DNA of 64,000 nt, from positions 276,501 to 340,500 of the forward strand of contig JAFEMH010001451.1 in the NCBI GenBank assembly GCA_022495995.1, in the 5' to 3' direction. Numbering within the stretch: the stretch's first letter is position 1; every line of letters starts with the position of its first letter. This DNA comes from Adenophora triphylla var. japonica (lineage: Eukaryota; Streptophyta; Magnoliopsida; Asterales; Campanulaceae). Of this stretch, positions 1 through 11,111 are shown piece after piece. The position numbers and the translations under genes were made by a program. Below the pieces are notes generated by a model that saw only the letters and a program-made list of their open reading frames with translations, searched no databases and was not told the origin of the DNA.

Positions 1-7
1 AACATAC

Positions 8-1951
8 CGAGGAGACATCAGATGGAAGGCGATAACCCTCAGGAATATGGTCCGGGATCGGGATGTGGCCCATCATCGGCATGCTCCCCATCATATATGT
101 GTAGCTCGGAGGACCATAATCCACCGTGAAAGGCAGAGGATCTGCATACTGGGAAGAAGTGCTGGGGGCTGACGAACCTGAGGCAGAGGTGGAGGTGGAA
201 GCCCGAGCAAATGACCGCCGAGCACCTACCAAGAGGGGACCTGATCCATCAGGCGAGGCAAGAACTCCGCATACGCAGCTCCTCGGACAATACAATCTGT
301 CGCCGCATAACCCTCCACAAGATCAGCATAATCATCATTAGGAATAAAGTAGGTAGGGTACATCGCCCTCGGCGGATCCGCTGGCACCACATATGGCAGT
401 GAACCCCGACCATGCTGTGGGAAGACTCGCTCGCCCAGATACATGGTATCCCCCTCCAGAGATACCAAAATCCTCTGCATCGCTGTGGCATCCCAAGCAC
501 GATGAACCTCCCGTTCCACCAAGGTCCACGGATAAAGGCCCAGCCGCTCAAACTCAAAGGCGTCCAACATGGCCCGCGCCTCTACAACCGTCAGGGTCCA
601 GTCCTAATCTTCCTCCTCATCAACAGTCCGATTGGGGTGGCTCCACCTCCTGATGTCCAGAAACAGAGGGTCCGGGCTATCCAGCTCAAACTTGTATAGT
701 CTAGAGACAACGTACCCCTATATTTGTACCAGAAAATAGAACAGATTCAGTACAAAACACAGATAAGAAGTGCAGATAAAAGACAGAGACAGAATCAAGA
801 GCATACCTCCCAAGCATAAGAATACCCTGACAGAGTATCCTTGGTGTGCCTACATGCCTCATCCATGGCATGATAACAGAAGGCCAGCCCAGCTGAGCCC
901 CAATCATAAGTCCTCACATCATTCAAATCAACCAACAAACCTAAGAGGGAGAGATGGGCCGTAGAAGAATGGTTCACAAAAATGGTCTCTGACAGAATGT
1001 ACTAGAGGGCACCCCGTACCAATCGATCAGTATCCGCATTCGGCTTAAGTGCATAAGCCTCAAGCTGAGATCGGAGAGGTGACAGCTCAACAGCAAAACC
1101 CTTAACCTTGTTAGGGGCAAAACCAATCAGCTGCCTCCATACAGCCGGACTCGCAGGCTTATAACCCGTAGTCTTCGGGTGGGGCTCACCGGTGAACTCC
1201 AACCCCGTGATAGCCAAAAAATCTGTCGGGGTCATGGTAGCTTCCCCGAAGCGAAGATGCACAGTGTTGGTAGTGTCCCACCACCTCTATTGGATTGGTC
1301 GAAGGACTTGGGGAGTCTGTCTCATCCCCTGGATGTTGTCAATGAAGGTCAAAAGCCCCGTTTGAGCCATCCTAGCTCGAACCCCATTGAGGCCCTTGAT
1401 TTTATCCCACAAATCTTTGGCAAGCTTCGGGCTCCCACGATAGTTTTTTGTTGTCCTGTACGACTGCAAAACAAAAGGAGAAGCAAAAGAGCAATGTTAG
1501 GCATCATCCCATGGCAAAATTTCAATGAAATAGAAGAAATTTCTCATTGAGACATTTCATCGAACGCTTAGTGTGCGCACAAGAAAAGCATGCCCAAAGA
1601 TGCATTTGACTACCCGAATCAACCCCTCCTACAATCCATGATATGTAGGGAACTCATACGCACACAATACAACGACAAACATCTAACAAATTCAACAAAA
1701 TAGAAACATGCAAGATAGAACCAAGTTCTAGACAAAAACAAGAAAAGCTGCCATTGATGAAATTGGAATTCAAAAATGGGATTCAAATGCAATGCAATGC
1801 ACAAAATGAGAAGTGAGAGAGAAGCTCTTACCAAACCTTCACGAACGGCGTGAGAAATGTGCATGCCCTTATCGAAAGTGAGGTCGTCACGGGGGTAATC
1901 CTTGCCAAGCAAATGACTCCCCAAAATTGGATTCTTCCTTCCTTGTGCCAT
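8..1951 (-). pseudogene. Antisense PMD gene of Tat-1 (PMD1), broken
   Basis: Plant mobile domain protein, a family including the Arabidopsis MAIN/MAIL1 silencing factors and many transposon-borne copies. Exon 1 is 1832-1951 (40 codons, starting MAQGRKNP, donor GTAAGAGC). Exon 2 is 807-1463 (acceptor after TTTTGTTTTGCAG, donor GTATGC), with the family block WWDTTNT, then GEATMTPTDFLAITGL. Exon 3 starts at 717 and holds the block MYLGERVFPQH. A Ser/Pro-rich tail is readable to about position 8, where another GTATG donor follows, so the gene may continue out of the window. In-frame stops lie at 1287-1289, 1002-1004 (where PMD2 has Trp) and about 606. The main frame ends at 226-228, and the tail reads in a different frame, implying an indel there. 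It runs against the element's own transcription. Exon boundaries are assigned by comparison with PMD2 and PMD3. Confidence 0.8.
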
Positions 1952-2096
1952 CGATATTGGAAGGAGAAGGGATTGAGGGTTGATTAAGAGAAGGAATCAA
2001 CAAGCAACAAGCAAAAATTGCAGAGAAAAATCGCCTTGGCTCGAGCTGGGAAAGAGAATTTGAAAATAAGTATTTTCAAAATAAACAGCTGCTGCT

Positions 2097-2154
2097 GTTA
2101 TATTGCCCCGACAGTTGATGTGTCGCACGAGACAAGATATCTCACGCGAGATAT
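2097..2154 (-). promoter_or_regulatory. Palindromic upstream region of PMD1
   Basis: About 150-200 bp upstream of the PMD1 start. It holds ATATCTCACGCGAGATAT (2137-2154; 7-bp arms) and TGTCGCACGAGACA (2121-2134). A TATA-like AATATAA lies at about 2097-2103 on the gene side. The same half-sites (ATCTCG, CGCACGAGA) occur in the Tat-1 LTR at 3163-3202. The promoter role is inferred from position and motif sharing. Confidence 0.5.
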
Positions 2155-2383
2155 ACCTTCTGGAAATGTACAAAATTGTCATCGGCAATAAGCGTCTACA
2201 CAACGTCAAAATTCAAAATTTTGACACATTAACCCTTGGAAGTAACACACTAGCAAGGAAATGTGGAAAAATCGGCACCACAACTCACGGAACGAGCCAA
2301 ATGTGACACCCGCACGATCGCCCGATATGGCACCAGTCGCCCGAAAATGATTGATCCAGAGATCAACTCATTCCACACGATTC

Positions 2384-2720
2384 AGAGCCCAGACAGGTGG
2401 ATCGTCAAATCAAAAGCCCAATCCAACGCCCAGACAGGTGGATCATCAAATCAAAAGACCGATTCAGAGCCCAGACAGGTGAATCATTAGATCAAAAGCC
2501 CAGTTCAACGCCCAAACAGGTGAACCGTCATCATAAAAGCTCGATTCAACGCCCAGAGACAGGTGAATCGTCATCCTCAACAACAAAAAGCCCGATTCGG
2601 AGCCCAGACAGGTGAATCATCACAAAACCGACAGGACTCAAAGGATCGGACAGGTAAGCCTTTATTTTCTAACATATTTCCCCGCAGGTTCGGAGCCCAG
2701 ATAGGCGAATCTTCAGACAG
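2384..2720. repeat. Minisatellite of about 40 bp in the Tat-1 3' region
   Basis: Seven to eight imperfect copies of a unit containing GCCCAGACAGGTGAATC and a tail like AAAAGCCCGATTC. Units vary in length by several bases. Short reading frames through it are repeat artefacts. Tandem repeats at this position, between the coding part and the 3' LTR, are a known trait of Tat elements. Confidence 0.85.
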
Positions 2721-2851
2721 ACAGGTATATTCAGAATTGGGTCTTGATTTGATTCCTCAGTATGAATTTACCTTTTCAAAACAAAATCTCCTCGATTTTC
2801 AAAATGATTTTCAAAATACCTAAAGCATCCTTTTCGTGTTTTGGAGTCGAA

Positions 2852-2888
2852 CTACGTTATGGTCTGATTCTCTGATAGAGATACGTAG
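2852..2888 (+). other. CTACG..CGTAG hairpin, Tat-1 copy
   Basis: Outer arms CTACG (2852-2856) and CGTAG (2884-2888) are complementary. An inner stem TCTCT (2869-2873) pairs with AGAGA (2877-2881) over a 3-nt loop. It lies about 95 bp before the 3' LTR. It is one of seven related hairpins in this window. Confidence 0.55.
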
Positions 2889-2934
2889 GAAGCCGTGCGG
2901 CCCGACCATCCCAATGTTCAGAATGATGTCTTTT

Positions 2935-2981
2935 CTATCGTCGAGATGACTTCTTCCATAAGACTTGTCGACGAGGGGCTC
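2935..2981 (+). other. Pre-LTR stem-loop and polypurine tract of Tat-1
   Basis: An outer stem CGTCGA..TCGACG encloses a small TCTT..AAGA stem. It is followed by ACGAGGGGCTC directly before the LTR start TGTAGACACC. The purine-rich run is the likely plus-strand primer site (PPT). Tat-G, E and F have the same arrangement. Confidence 0.6.
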
Positions 2982-3964
2982 TGTAGACACCCCATTCTGA
3001 ACCCATCGGATCACATTTATATCGCTCTAAGTCTCGCCTTGAGTCAAGAAGTAGAAATCCACCATTTCATCATGTTTCGCTAAATTTTGGCTAACCACTG
3101 TTAGTTTGGGACTGAACTGCATACGAGATAATGAGGGAAGGGAAAAATTTTCCATAGACTGCTTTATCTCGTGCGGAATATCATGTCTCGCGCGAGATAA
3201 AGGAGTTCTGCAGACTGCAGATGGCAGTTTCCTTGTCAATTTCAACTTCTTTCGGGATAAAACTTCATCCATCCAGCCAGCTAATGAAGTTTGGATTCTG
3301 GAACCTTCCCAAGGTGTTTGATCTCATCCTCAACACCTCTCCAACACCTATAAATACCTGAAGAATTTTAATATTTCTGATCCCTAAAAATCCCAAGTAA
3401 AAACCCACATTTACTGGTTTCTCTCCTTGAAAGATTCCTGTAAATCACCCCTAAAATCACCCAAAGTTTGTTTGTCAACCTTGTTGATAAACAAACATCG
3501 AAGCCCGAATCAAGGACTGAAGCGAAGCTCTGTCCGTGTCAATATTTGACTCTAAACTTGAGTCGTAACTCTGCCCGAATTACCTCACGCAAGGTAATCT
3601 TTATTTCCTTTCTAATTGATTGTTTGAGTGGTATAAATATATCGAATCTAGGATCAGCCTAGAGCCTGCCCAAATCATGGGGATGGTCTCGAAGCAATCA
3701 ATCCTATATTGCGTTTAACCCCGTTAAATGGATCTTTATTTTATTTATTGTTTAAAATCTTCTCCTTCTTTGAAAACCTCTCTTTTCTTTAGCAAGACCG
3801 ATCTCCGGATTGGGTGGAATGGGTGCTCCTTGACCTTCCCATTCCAAAACCTAAGCCCCGAACCCAAAATCTATTTCAAAATGGTTTTCTATGTTTCCAA
3901 ACAAATAATATAGGTGGCGACTCAAAAAGATGTTAAAAAAAGGGAAAAATTGTGCATCGCTTCA
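2982..3964 (+). repeat. 3' LTR of Tat-1
   Basis: It begins TGTAGACACCCC after the polypurine tract and ends ..ATCGCTTCA. A TATA box (TATAAATA, 3349-3356) lies 150-190 bp downstream of a palindrome cluster at 3163-3202, which includes the perfect 12-mer TCTCGCGCGAGA at 3186-3197. The LTR end region contains GGTGGCGACTC, a feature shared with the other Tat LTRs here. The second LTR is outside the window, so the boundaries rest on TG/CA ends, the PPT and the resumption of Tat-B gag. Confidence 0.8.
3163..3202. promoter_or_regulatory. Palindrome cluster in the Tat-1 LTR promoter
   Basis: TTTATCTCGTGCGG is followed by TGTCTCGCGCGAGATAAAG, containing the perfect palindrome at 3186-3197. Its half-sites match the PMD1 upstream region at 2121-2154. 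Confidence 0.5.
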
Positions 3965-5370
3965 ATGGCCATTTCACTTAACTTAAGGTTCCAGCATTTA
4001 TAAAAATCATCGATGTTCTCGTCATGGCGTTGCATAGTTGTTTGCAAGTCTACCCGATTCGTCTCCTATTCCAGGTTGGCTTTATATTTTTCGGTGAAGG
4101 CGTTGGTGATCTGTTTCCAAGTGGCCCTGGACTCGGGTTTCAACCAGAAGAACCACTTTAGAACCCCCAACTTTAAGGAGAGGCTGAAGTAATCAGCCAA
4201 CTGCTGATTCGTGCACCCTTTGGCTTTCATGGCTAGGGTGTAGGTGTCAAGGTAGGTCTTGGGGCAGGCAGTTCCATCAAACAGTTCCAAGTTAGGCATC
4301 ACGAACTTGTGGGGTAGAGGCACAATAGAATCAGAATTTGTGGGCCGGAGGGTAGCCTTCTTTCTTGTCAGTTCGGTGATCTGCGCTTTCATTTCCTTAT
4401 GCTGTTCCATGAACCAAGTCAGATGAGGGTCCAGTGGTGGAGCCGGAGCATTCAAACCAGTGACCGAGCTGGAAAGAGGCGTTACCATTGGCAGCACACT
4501 GGTGGAAGGGATAGCAAGGCCCGAGGCATAGGTATAAACCTGCCCTTGGTCTAAATTACCCTAGGGAACATAAGTAGGAGCCTGGGCAAAGGGATAGAAC
4601 CTAGCGGCCGTTGCTGATTTCCAATGGGCAAAGAGGGTGGTGGAAAACCAGACTGGCTGAGGTGATGGTGTATAACCGGGAGGATACTGTGGTCCCGGTG
4701 ATTCTGATGAGACTGGGATGGGGGCTAGCTGACCCACAGGACCTTGAGTGAGGAACGGGTTTGTGGAGGCTGGCGAGGCCCTGGGAGCTGCTGGACCAGT
4801 ACTGTTCTAAGGAGGGACAGCTGACTGTTGTCCTAAACCAAGCTGTGGCGGTGGCATTCCAGATTGTTGGTGTGACACTCTGAACTGTTGCTGTGAAGAC
4901 CTGGACTGATTGGTTCCAGACTGCGGTGGGATCCCAACTTGCTGCGGCATTCCAAGGTACCCCCAACCACACATTCCATACTGATTTTGTCCCCACTGAG
5001 GGACTACAAACTGGCTTGTCCCGCTGGACTATATTTTGCCACTGGACTACAGCTGAGGAGCTGGCTGACCCATAGGTCGAGGAGCATAGGCTCCGACAGT
5101 GGTACCATAGAAGACTGGTAGTGGCATCATGGTGTAGTCAGGGCGACCGAGAGTGGGATTAGGGTTCTCTTCATCCTCCACGGTGAAAGTGCCATCGGGG
5201 TGGAGACTGGCGGCCAAACCGTGGCTCCTAATAGCCTCCAGAAGGCTGTTCATTTGAGCTTCATGTCGCATTCTCATCTGCTCTGCCAATTGATTCCACT
5301 GTTGTTCTGTTTGAGGAGTCTCGGGAGGCGAAGTGGTATTATCCCCATTGTTACCAGCTGATGCAGACAT
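3965..5370 (-). pseudogene. Tat-B gag, broken
   Basis: Retrotransposon capsid polyprotein. The start at 5370 gives an N-terminal part beginning MSASAGNNGD. A Gln/Pro-rich stretch follows, with stops near 5047, 4810 and 4562. The conserved capsid core lies at 4066-4497, with motifs such as MPNLELFDGTACPKTYLDTY and SRATWKQITNAFTEKY. A stop lies at 4066, after which homology continues (ENIDDFYKCWNLKLSEMAIE) to the Tat-1 insertion. The zinc-knuckle half is therefore missing. Family assignment comes from the core motif, which resembles the Tat-E gag (ATWSQISDAFLDKYKG). Confidence 0.75.
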
Positions 5371-6532
5371 TCTGAAAGCCGGAGTTGAAGCGAACGATGA
5401 AGCTGATGACGTGCTTGATTCTTCTCAACTGACCAGACGGTGACCCGGTGTTCGTACCCAAGCTTTGCGAGGTGCTGCGAGAGGAAGATATAAGGGAGGT
5501 TCAGACTTTGGGAGTTGAAAGAGGGGTAGGTGTTTTGGCTCAGGGCTCACGCAACATGCAGTTATTTGTTTGAGTTTACTTAACCCTAAGCGGTTGGAAA
5601 AGATTGCTCTTTTTTTTTTACTACTATGAGTCATGGATCAGTGGGACCCATCACTATGCCTACGGACCCTCAACCTGTAACCTCGAACAAGGGTTCCATA
5701 GGGCAAGCGGGTCCCATCGACCGAAAAGGAAAACAGACCTAAGGTTTGGCGGATCATGAAGTCTTAACGCGCATTCGATGTAAATTACCGGCAAACCAGC
5801 GTCGAGGGTCAAGATCGAGTTAAGGTGCCTGACGAAAAGTCGGCATGACCTTGACTGATAATTGTCCACAAAAGATCTTGACTCGTCATTGGTTTTGCTG
5901 TAATTAAGCATAGACTGGGCATTAATCCTTGATGACTCGGTGTTACACCGGGAGCTGGTGCATAAATCGTGCAGGTCAAAGTCAAAATCCAAGCCCAGTC
6001 AAGATCTAGTCAAGGTTTATGACGAAAAAACGGCATGCCCTCGACTGATTTAGCTCCACGAAGGATCTTGACTCGGCACATTGACTAGGGTTTGACCGAC
6101 ACGAGGTATACACTGACATGGTCTGACACGAACCAGACTAAAAAAAACCAACCAAGTCTCAGACAAAATGTGTGTCACGGACAAGTGTAGGGTCAACACG
6201 AGGGTAAACCAATGGCTGTTTGGGTCATCCCGTGCTCGCACCAAGAGGCATAGTAAGGCCTCCCAGGCTGCTACTGAGATTTCCCGGGTTAAGGATGTAG
6301 TGTGCAGTGTACGGTCAACGTGCGCGTAGTTTGCGGCAGTCTAAATTCCTTTTTTGAGCAAAAACAGAAATTTTCAAATGTGTCTTAAAGGTACGATGCA
6401 TGCAAAAGATATATTTTTTTTAAATGAGACTAGCACGTGGCATTTTTAAACCATAATTTATCCCAGGCTCCAATAATGAAGCGTTTAACGGGAAGTTTAA
6501 TGGTTTCCATCCTTTATACTAAGTATCATCTT
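5371..6532. other. Tat-B leader, no gene seen
   Basis: Non-coding sequence upstream of gag. It contains two diverged copies of a block (about 5808-5900 and 5998-6090, offset about 190 bp) sharing GACGAAAA..CGGCATG and GATCTTGACTCG. A full primer-binding site was not found here. The origin of 6090-6532 is unclear. Confidence 0.5.
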
Positions 6533-7303
6533 GGAGATGAACTCCAAGATGACCACATTTTAGGTCAAAAGAGCAAGTAACAAGTAAATACTAGTTAATG
6601 TAAAAGGGACAAAGGGTAATACACAATAAAATGTGGATCCTTGTAGAGAATCATCCATGGAGATGGACTTCATGGAGATCCTCTTGGATCCTAGGACAAA
6701 GGGGAAGGGGAATAAACAACAAGTAAGTAAAATCACATCATGGAGACATGAAATGGATGCATGAACAAGGGAGTTTTGAGTAGGGAGAACAAGGGTTTAC
6801 CAATGTTTCTTGGGTTTGTGATTAAGGTTTGAGGATTTCAATGGCTTAGGAGTGGTTTTGGAGTGGATTTAATGTTGAATTTGGTGTGAAATTTGAGTGG
6901 TGAGAGTGTTGAGGGCTGTTTGAGGATGAATTTTGACAGAGTAATAGTAAGATTTATCAACTTTTGGCCTCTTTAAACTGAGGGAGAAGGGCTGTATTTA
7001 TAGGTTGGCTGGGATGCAATCTTATGAGCATGGATAAGATTGTAGGCACAATCTCATCCGCGCGGATGGGTTCAGTAGCGTGCCTGGTCCTGTGCAGAAA
7101 GCAGTTTTGGATTTTTCTAAATAGTCAATATTCCTTTTCCTTGGAAATGACACATTTTCAATGAGGTCCTTAACCATTTTCTTATTCCTAAGAGGCCCTT
7201 CCTCATTCAAATTGTCAAAATAATGTCCAAAATTCCCCTAAATGATTATAAATCATTAATTTGGGCTGACGAAACATTAATGACCCAGATTGGGGCACTT
7301 ACA
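6533..7303 (-). repeat. Truncated second LTR of the Tat-B family
   Basis: It aligns by eye with 8263-8999: the GGAGATGAACTCCAAGATG block, the TATA region TATTTATA (6995-7002), a palindrome at 7055-7068 and the end GGGGCACTTACA. Sequence to the left of about 6533 no longer matches the other LTR, so roughly the last 900 bp of the LTR (minus-strand sense) are missing. Confidence 0.75.
7055..7068. promoter_or_regulatory. Perfect palindrome in the Tat-B LTR promoter
   Basis: CATCCGCGCGGATG, 14 bp, lies upstream of the minus-strand TATA box at 7002-6995. Diverged versions occur in the other Tat-B LTR at 8715-8770 and 7695-7745. Confidence 0.5.
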
Positions 7304-7313
7304 GTTGCCACTG
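7304..7313 (-). other. 10-bp LTR-LTR junction with partial primer site
   Basis: Between the two LTR copies only GTTGCCACTG remains. On the minus strand this is CAG followed by TGGCAAC, the first seven bases expected of the Tat primer-binding site (TGGCGACTC.. in Tat-G, with one change). Confidence 0.6.
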
Positions 7314-8999
7314 TGATGTAACCGATTTTTTGGCGCCCACAAACTTGGTGTTTGAAAAGATTTTTGGAATGGGTAAATCTTTATCGTACTTTGAAAAATA
7401 ACCAGAGTCGCCACGCCATTTTAGTTTAGGGCCAAAACTTTAAAAAAAAGCCCGAAAGTAGAGAAACGAGTTCGGAGGTCACGTTACACTTCGGGATGAA
7501 CGTTTGGCGTCCACCCGAAATGCCTCGTAAAACGAGTCTTCCATACTTGAGACTTTTATGTGTGTGTGTGTGTGTAAAAAAAGGGTTTGATTTAAAAGGA
7601 CTTTCTGGGAATAAAAGGAATTTGAGGGACTGGACTGGAAAACTGTTTAAAAACAGTGTTGTAACTGAAAAAATAACAGAAACTGGAAACTATTTGCAGA
7701 TGATAATGTCATCTGCGTGGATGAGTTCGTAGTGCAACTTCATCCGCGCGGGTGCAGTCTCAATATTTTACGGTTTCCTAATCAGTCACTGTAATTTCCA
7801 GAGACTTAACTGGATTTACAAGACTTAACTGGAAATGTAACTGAAAGGCAAAAAACAATGGGCATTTGATTTTTTTGGCATCCATGTTTGTCCTCTCTTT
7901 CCCTAGACTTTGATTAGTGGTCATTAGTGATTAATCCACTTAATCAAGCTATCCCGGGGGTACATTAGGACTTTAAAACATGTCATTTGCAAGGAAAAGA
8001 GGGATTTTGACACGAAAAGTAAATCAACAAGAAAATTAGGTCAAGATGTATCAACTATAAAGGAAGATCTCTAAGGTGGTCACAAGAAGGACCATCCTTG
8101 AGATCTATACTCAAGTGTATCGCCTACATCTTGTATGACCTAAATGTGTAAGTCTTAAGGATGTTCATCCATGGAAATGATTTCAAGGTGAACATCTTAG
8201 ACTAAGGGGGGACATTTGCAAGAAAGTAAAGACTATAGACCATTTGAAGTGATCATCTATGGAGATGAACTCCAAGATGACCACATTTTAGGTCAAAAGA
8301 GCAAGTAATAACTAGTAATGTAAAGAGACATGGGAGGTGAAAACATGTAACACTTGTAGAGAATCATCCATGGAGATGAACTCCATGGAGGTCCTCTTGG
8401 ATCCTTGGGACAAAGGGGGAAGGGAGGTGATCAACAAGTAAACCAACAATACTACATCATTTATATATGAAATGTATGTATGAGTGAAGGATATTTGAGT
8501 AAGGGAATGAGGGTTTTACCAATGTTTCTTGGGTTGGTGTTTAGGGTTTGAGTGATTTCAAGGCTTATGAGGGATTTGGTGTTGGATTTGAGTGGTGGGA
8601 GTGTTTAAGGTTGTTTCGAGTATAAATTTCGACAGAGTAACAGTAGGAAATAGGATTTCTTGGCCTTTTAAAACTGAGGGGGAAGGGCTGTATTTATAGG
8701 TTGGCCAGGATACAATCTCATCTGCGTGGATGAGTTTGAGGCTACAGTCTCATCCACGCGGATGGGATCAGTAACGTGCCTGTTTTTTGCAGAAAGTTGT
8801 TTTGGCTATTCTCCCTTGGTCAATATTCTCTTCTTTCTTGGAAATGACACATTCCAGCGAGGTCCTAGGTTTTTTTCTTATTCCTAAAAGGTCCTTCCTC
8901 ATTCAAATTGTATAAATAATGTCCAAAATGCCCCTAAATGATTATAAATCATTAAATTGGGCTGACGGAACACTAACGACCCATATTGGGGCACTTACA
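7314..8999 (-). repeat. 5' LTR of Tat-B (1,686 bp)
   Basis: Minus strand, from TGTAAGTGCCCC at 8999 to ..GGTTACATCA at 7314. The TATA box (TATAAATA) is at 8698-8691. Upstream of it are CTCATCCACGCGGATGGG and CTCATCTGCGTGGATGAG (8705-8775). Related sites occur at 7693-7745. A short (TG)n microsatellite lies at 7558-7575. Confidence 0.8.
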
Positions 9000-9350
9000 A
9001 GACCATGATCTGAGATGATAGTATGTGGCACCCCGAAGCGACACCAGATGAAGTCATGGACAAAATTGATTGCATTCTCCTCTGTAATTTTTGCCAAAGC
9101 CTTTGCTTTGACCCATTTGGAGAAGTAGTCAATTGCCACGATCACATATTTGCAATTACCTCGGGCTGGAGGGAAGGGTCCGATGATGTCAATTCCCCAC
9201 ATATCGAATGGCCACATAGGTATTATAAGAGTTTGCTGAACTGCTGGGAGTCTAGGAATGTCAGAGTATCTCTGGAACTTGTCACATTTTCTTACATAGG
9301 CTTGCACTTCCTCTCACAGATTCGTCCAATAGTAACCTAGCGTAATGATT
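9000..9350 (-). pseudogene. Tat-A integrase, N-terminal part
   Basis: The zinc-binding remnant CDKF and a core with WGIDIIGPFPPARG (first catalytic Asp) and IISDHG (second catalytic Asp) are readable. The frame then runs into the Tat-B LTR at 8999, and the third catalytic residue (Glu) and the C-terminus are lost. A stop interrupts the frame near 9315, and the join to the RNase H part is out of frame. Confidence 0.8.
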
Positions 9351-10184
9351 TTATCTACTAAGGTTCTGGCCCCCCGGGTGTCCGCCACAAACGCCTTCAT
9401 GGACTTCTGCCAAGAGATTCTCTATTTCCTTTGGATAGACACACCTCAGTAGGGGCTTGGTGAATGATCTTCTGTAGAGAATTCCATTCATCACAGTGTA
9501 TCTTATTGACTTTTTCTTGATAAGCCTTTCATCATTCGGTAGTTGGTCCTTGTCGATGTAGTCCATGTAATCGTCAATCCAACACCTTTCATCTCCATCT
9601 AGGAGCATCACTTGTAATCTCTCGTAGGCAGGTTCTTTAGGAAAGACTACATGTGGGTTAGAACTTGTTTCTGCCACGTTGATAGTTGCTAATTTAGATA
9701 GAACGTCTGCCTCTTGATTGTCTTCCCTTCCTATCTCACTTATCTCAAAAAATTCCAGCTTTTTCTTCATGTCCAGGACCAGGTCTTTATAATTTGTAAG
9801 TATAGGATGTTGCGTGCTATACTCTCCTTTCACTTGCTTGACTACTAGTTGAGAGTCGCAAAAAGCAGTGGTTGCTCTATAAAAGGATGCCAATGCAATG
9901 CCAAATATCAGGGTCTCATACTCGGCTTGATTGTTGGAGGCGGGGAACTTGAATCTAATGATGTCTTGGATGGTGTGCTCCCCATCGGGACTTGCCAGTA
10001 CGATTCCAGCTCTGCTTCTCTCCTTGGTTGCGGAGCCATCAGTATATAGGATCCAACAATTGGATGAGAGCTCGATGGTTGACTCCTCCCCCTCAGGCTT
10101 TTTGCGCTTTCGGGAGGTGGGATCGTGCTCACCTACGAAGGCAGTTTCGACCATGAAGTCAACCAGAGGCTGAGCTAGGAGCAT
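9351..10184 (-). pseudogene. Tat-A archaeal-type RNase H and spacer
   Basis: Residues LYTDGSA and NNQAEYETL mark the RNase H active-site region, with CDSQLVVKQVKGEY and EDNQEADVLSKLA following. The spacer ends in GGHPGGQNL, the usual entry into the integrase zinc domain. The domain is intact in frame over about 277 codons. It degrades the RNA strand of the replication hybrid or dilutes RNase activity in Tat elements. The frame is lost at 9351 before the integrase. Confidence 0.85.
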
Positions 10185-11111
10185 CTTTATAGATTAGTAT
10201 TTGATGTCAAACTCAGTGAGCTTGATAGACCAATTAAGGAGACGTCCAGAGCTATCTAACTTGTGTAGGATTTTCTTCAGTGGTGCATTGGTATATACGG
10301 TGATGGGAAGTGCAGAGAAGTATGCCCGTAGTTTTCTTGCCGCGATAACTAAAGCGTAAGCTATCTTTTCCGCATTGAAATATCTACTTTCCACATCCTA
10401 TAGTGCTTTAGAGACACACTAGATAGGTCTTTGTGATGCACCTTCATTCCGGACTAGCACCGCTGCTATAGTGTTGTCCGTTGCTACTAGGAAGACATAT
10501 AGTATCTCTCCCGTGACTAGGATGCTTAAAAAAGGAGGGGATCCCAAGTAATCCTTCAACTAGTTGAATGATTCTGTGCATTCAGGTGTCCGAGAGAAGC
10601 TCTTGGCCCCCTTCAAGACTATAAAGAAAGGCAGCGACTTTTCAGCGGATTTAGCGATGAATCTTCCTAGGGTAGCTATTATTCCATTCAACCTTTACAC
10701 CCCCTTAATGCTAGTAGGTTCCTTCATGTCAATCAAGGCCTTGATCATCTCCGAATTTGCCTCGATGGCTTTTTGCGATACCATGAAGCCAAGGAATTTT
10801 TCGGCAGTTACTCCGAACACGCATTTGCTTGGATTTAGTTTCATGTTGTTGGCTCGAAGATTGTTGAAAGTTTCCTTCAAGTCAGGTGCGTGACTGCCCT
10901 CCTTAGTCTTGATGACCATGTCATCTACGTAGACCTCAATGTTACGGCCTATTTGTTCCCCGAAGACCTTGTTGACCATTCGTTGGTAGGTGGCGCCTGC
11001 ATTTTTGAGCCCGAAGGGCATCATGGTATAGCAATAAATTCCTTCAGCTGCCTTGAAGGCTGTTTTCTCAATATCTTTCTCGGCCATTTTTATCTGATGG
11101 TAGATAGAATA
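10185..11111 (-). pseudogene. Tat-A reverse transcriptase second half and RNase H
   Basis: RT motifs: IYCYTMMPFGLKNAGATYQR and the catalytic EVYVDDMVIK, then KCVFGVTAEKFLGFMVS (10695-11087). RNase H remnants (YFNAEKIAYALVIAARKLRAY) lie at 10194-10394. Stops lie at about 10695 and between 10395 and 10690. The coding sequence resumes upstream at 19166 across the Cop-1 insertion; the last codons before the break read AY, and SIYHQIK follows. Confidence 0.85.
11107..11111. other. Target-site duplication of Cop-1, left copy
   Basis: GAATA immediately left of the LTR start, repeated at 19161-19165. Confidence 0.9.

Larger units (their letters stand above)
1..3964 (+). mobile_element. Tat-1: 3' part of a Tat-lineage Ty3/gypsy element
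   Basis: The sense strand is plus, shown by a polypurine tract followed by a TG-starting 3' LTR at 2982-3964. The 5' half lies outside the window. Inside are an antisense PMD pseudogene, a minisatellite at 2384-2720, a CTACG..CGTAG hairpin and a stem-loop just before the polypurine tract. The same architecture recurs in Tat-G, Tat-E and Tat-F. It interrupts the gag of Tat-B; the flank after 3964 begins ATGGC, the expected target duplication, whose partner is outside the window. The lineage is inferred from shared layout, because no pol is visible here. Confidence 0.75.
3965..8999 (-). mobile_element. Tat-B: Tat-lineage element fragment (LTR, leader, gag)
   Basis: On the minus strand the order is 5' LTR (8999 to 7314), a 10-bp remnant with part of a primer site, a truncated second LTR (7303 to about 6533), a leader, then gag (5370 to 3965), where Tat-1 interrupts. 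It interrupts Tat-A integrase at 8999/9000; AGACC (9000-9004) is the candidate target duplication. No pol is present. The LTR type (TGTAAGTGCC start; GGCGTGGCGACTC near the end) places it with the Tat elements. Confidence 0.65.

Noticed and set aside
7390..7405. AGAGTCGCCACG as a primer-binding site
   Set aside because: It is inside the Tat-B LTR, in the conserved GGCGTGGCGACTC block also present in other Tat LTRs, not next to an LTR end.
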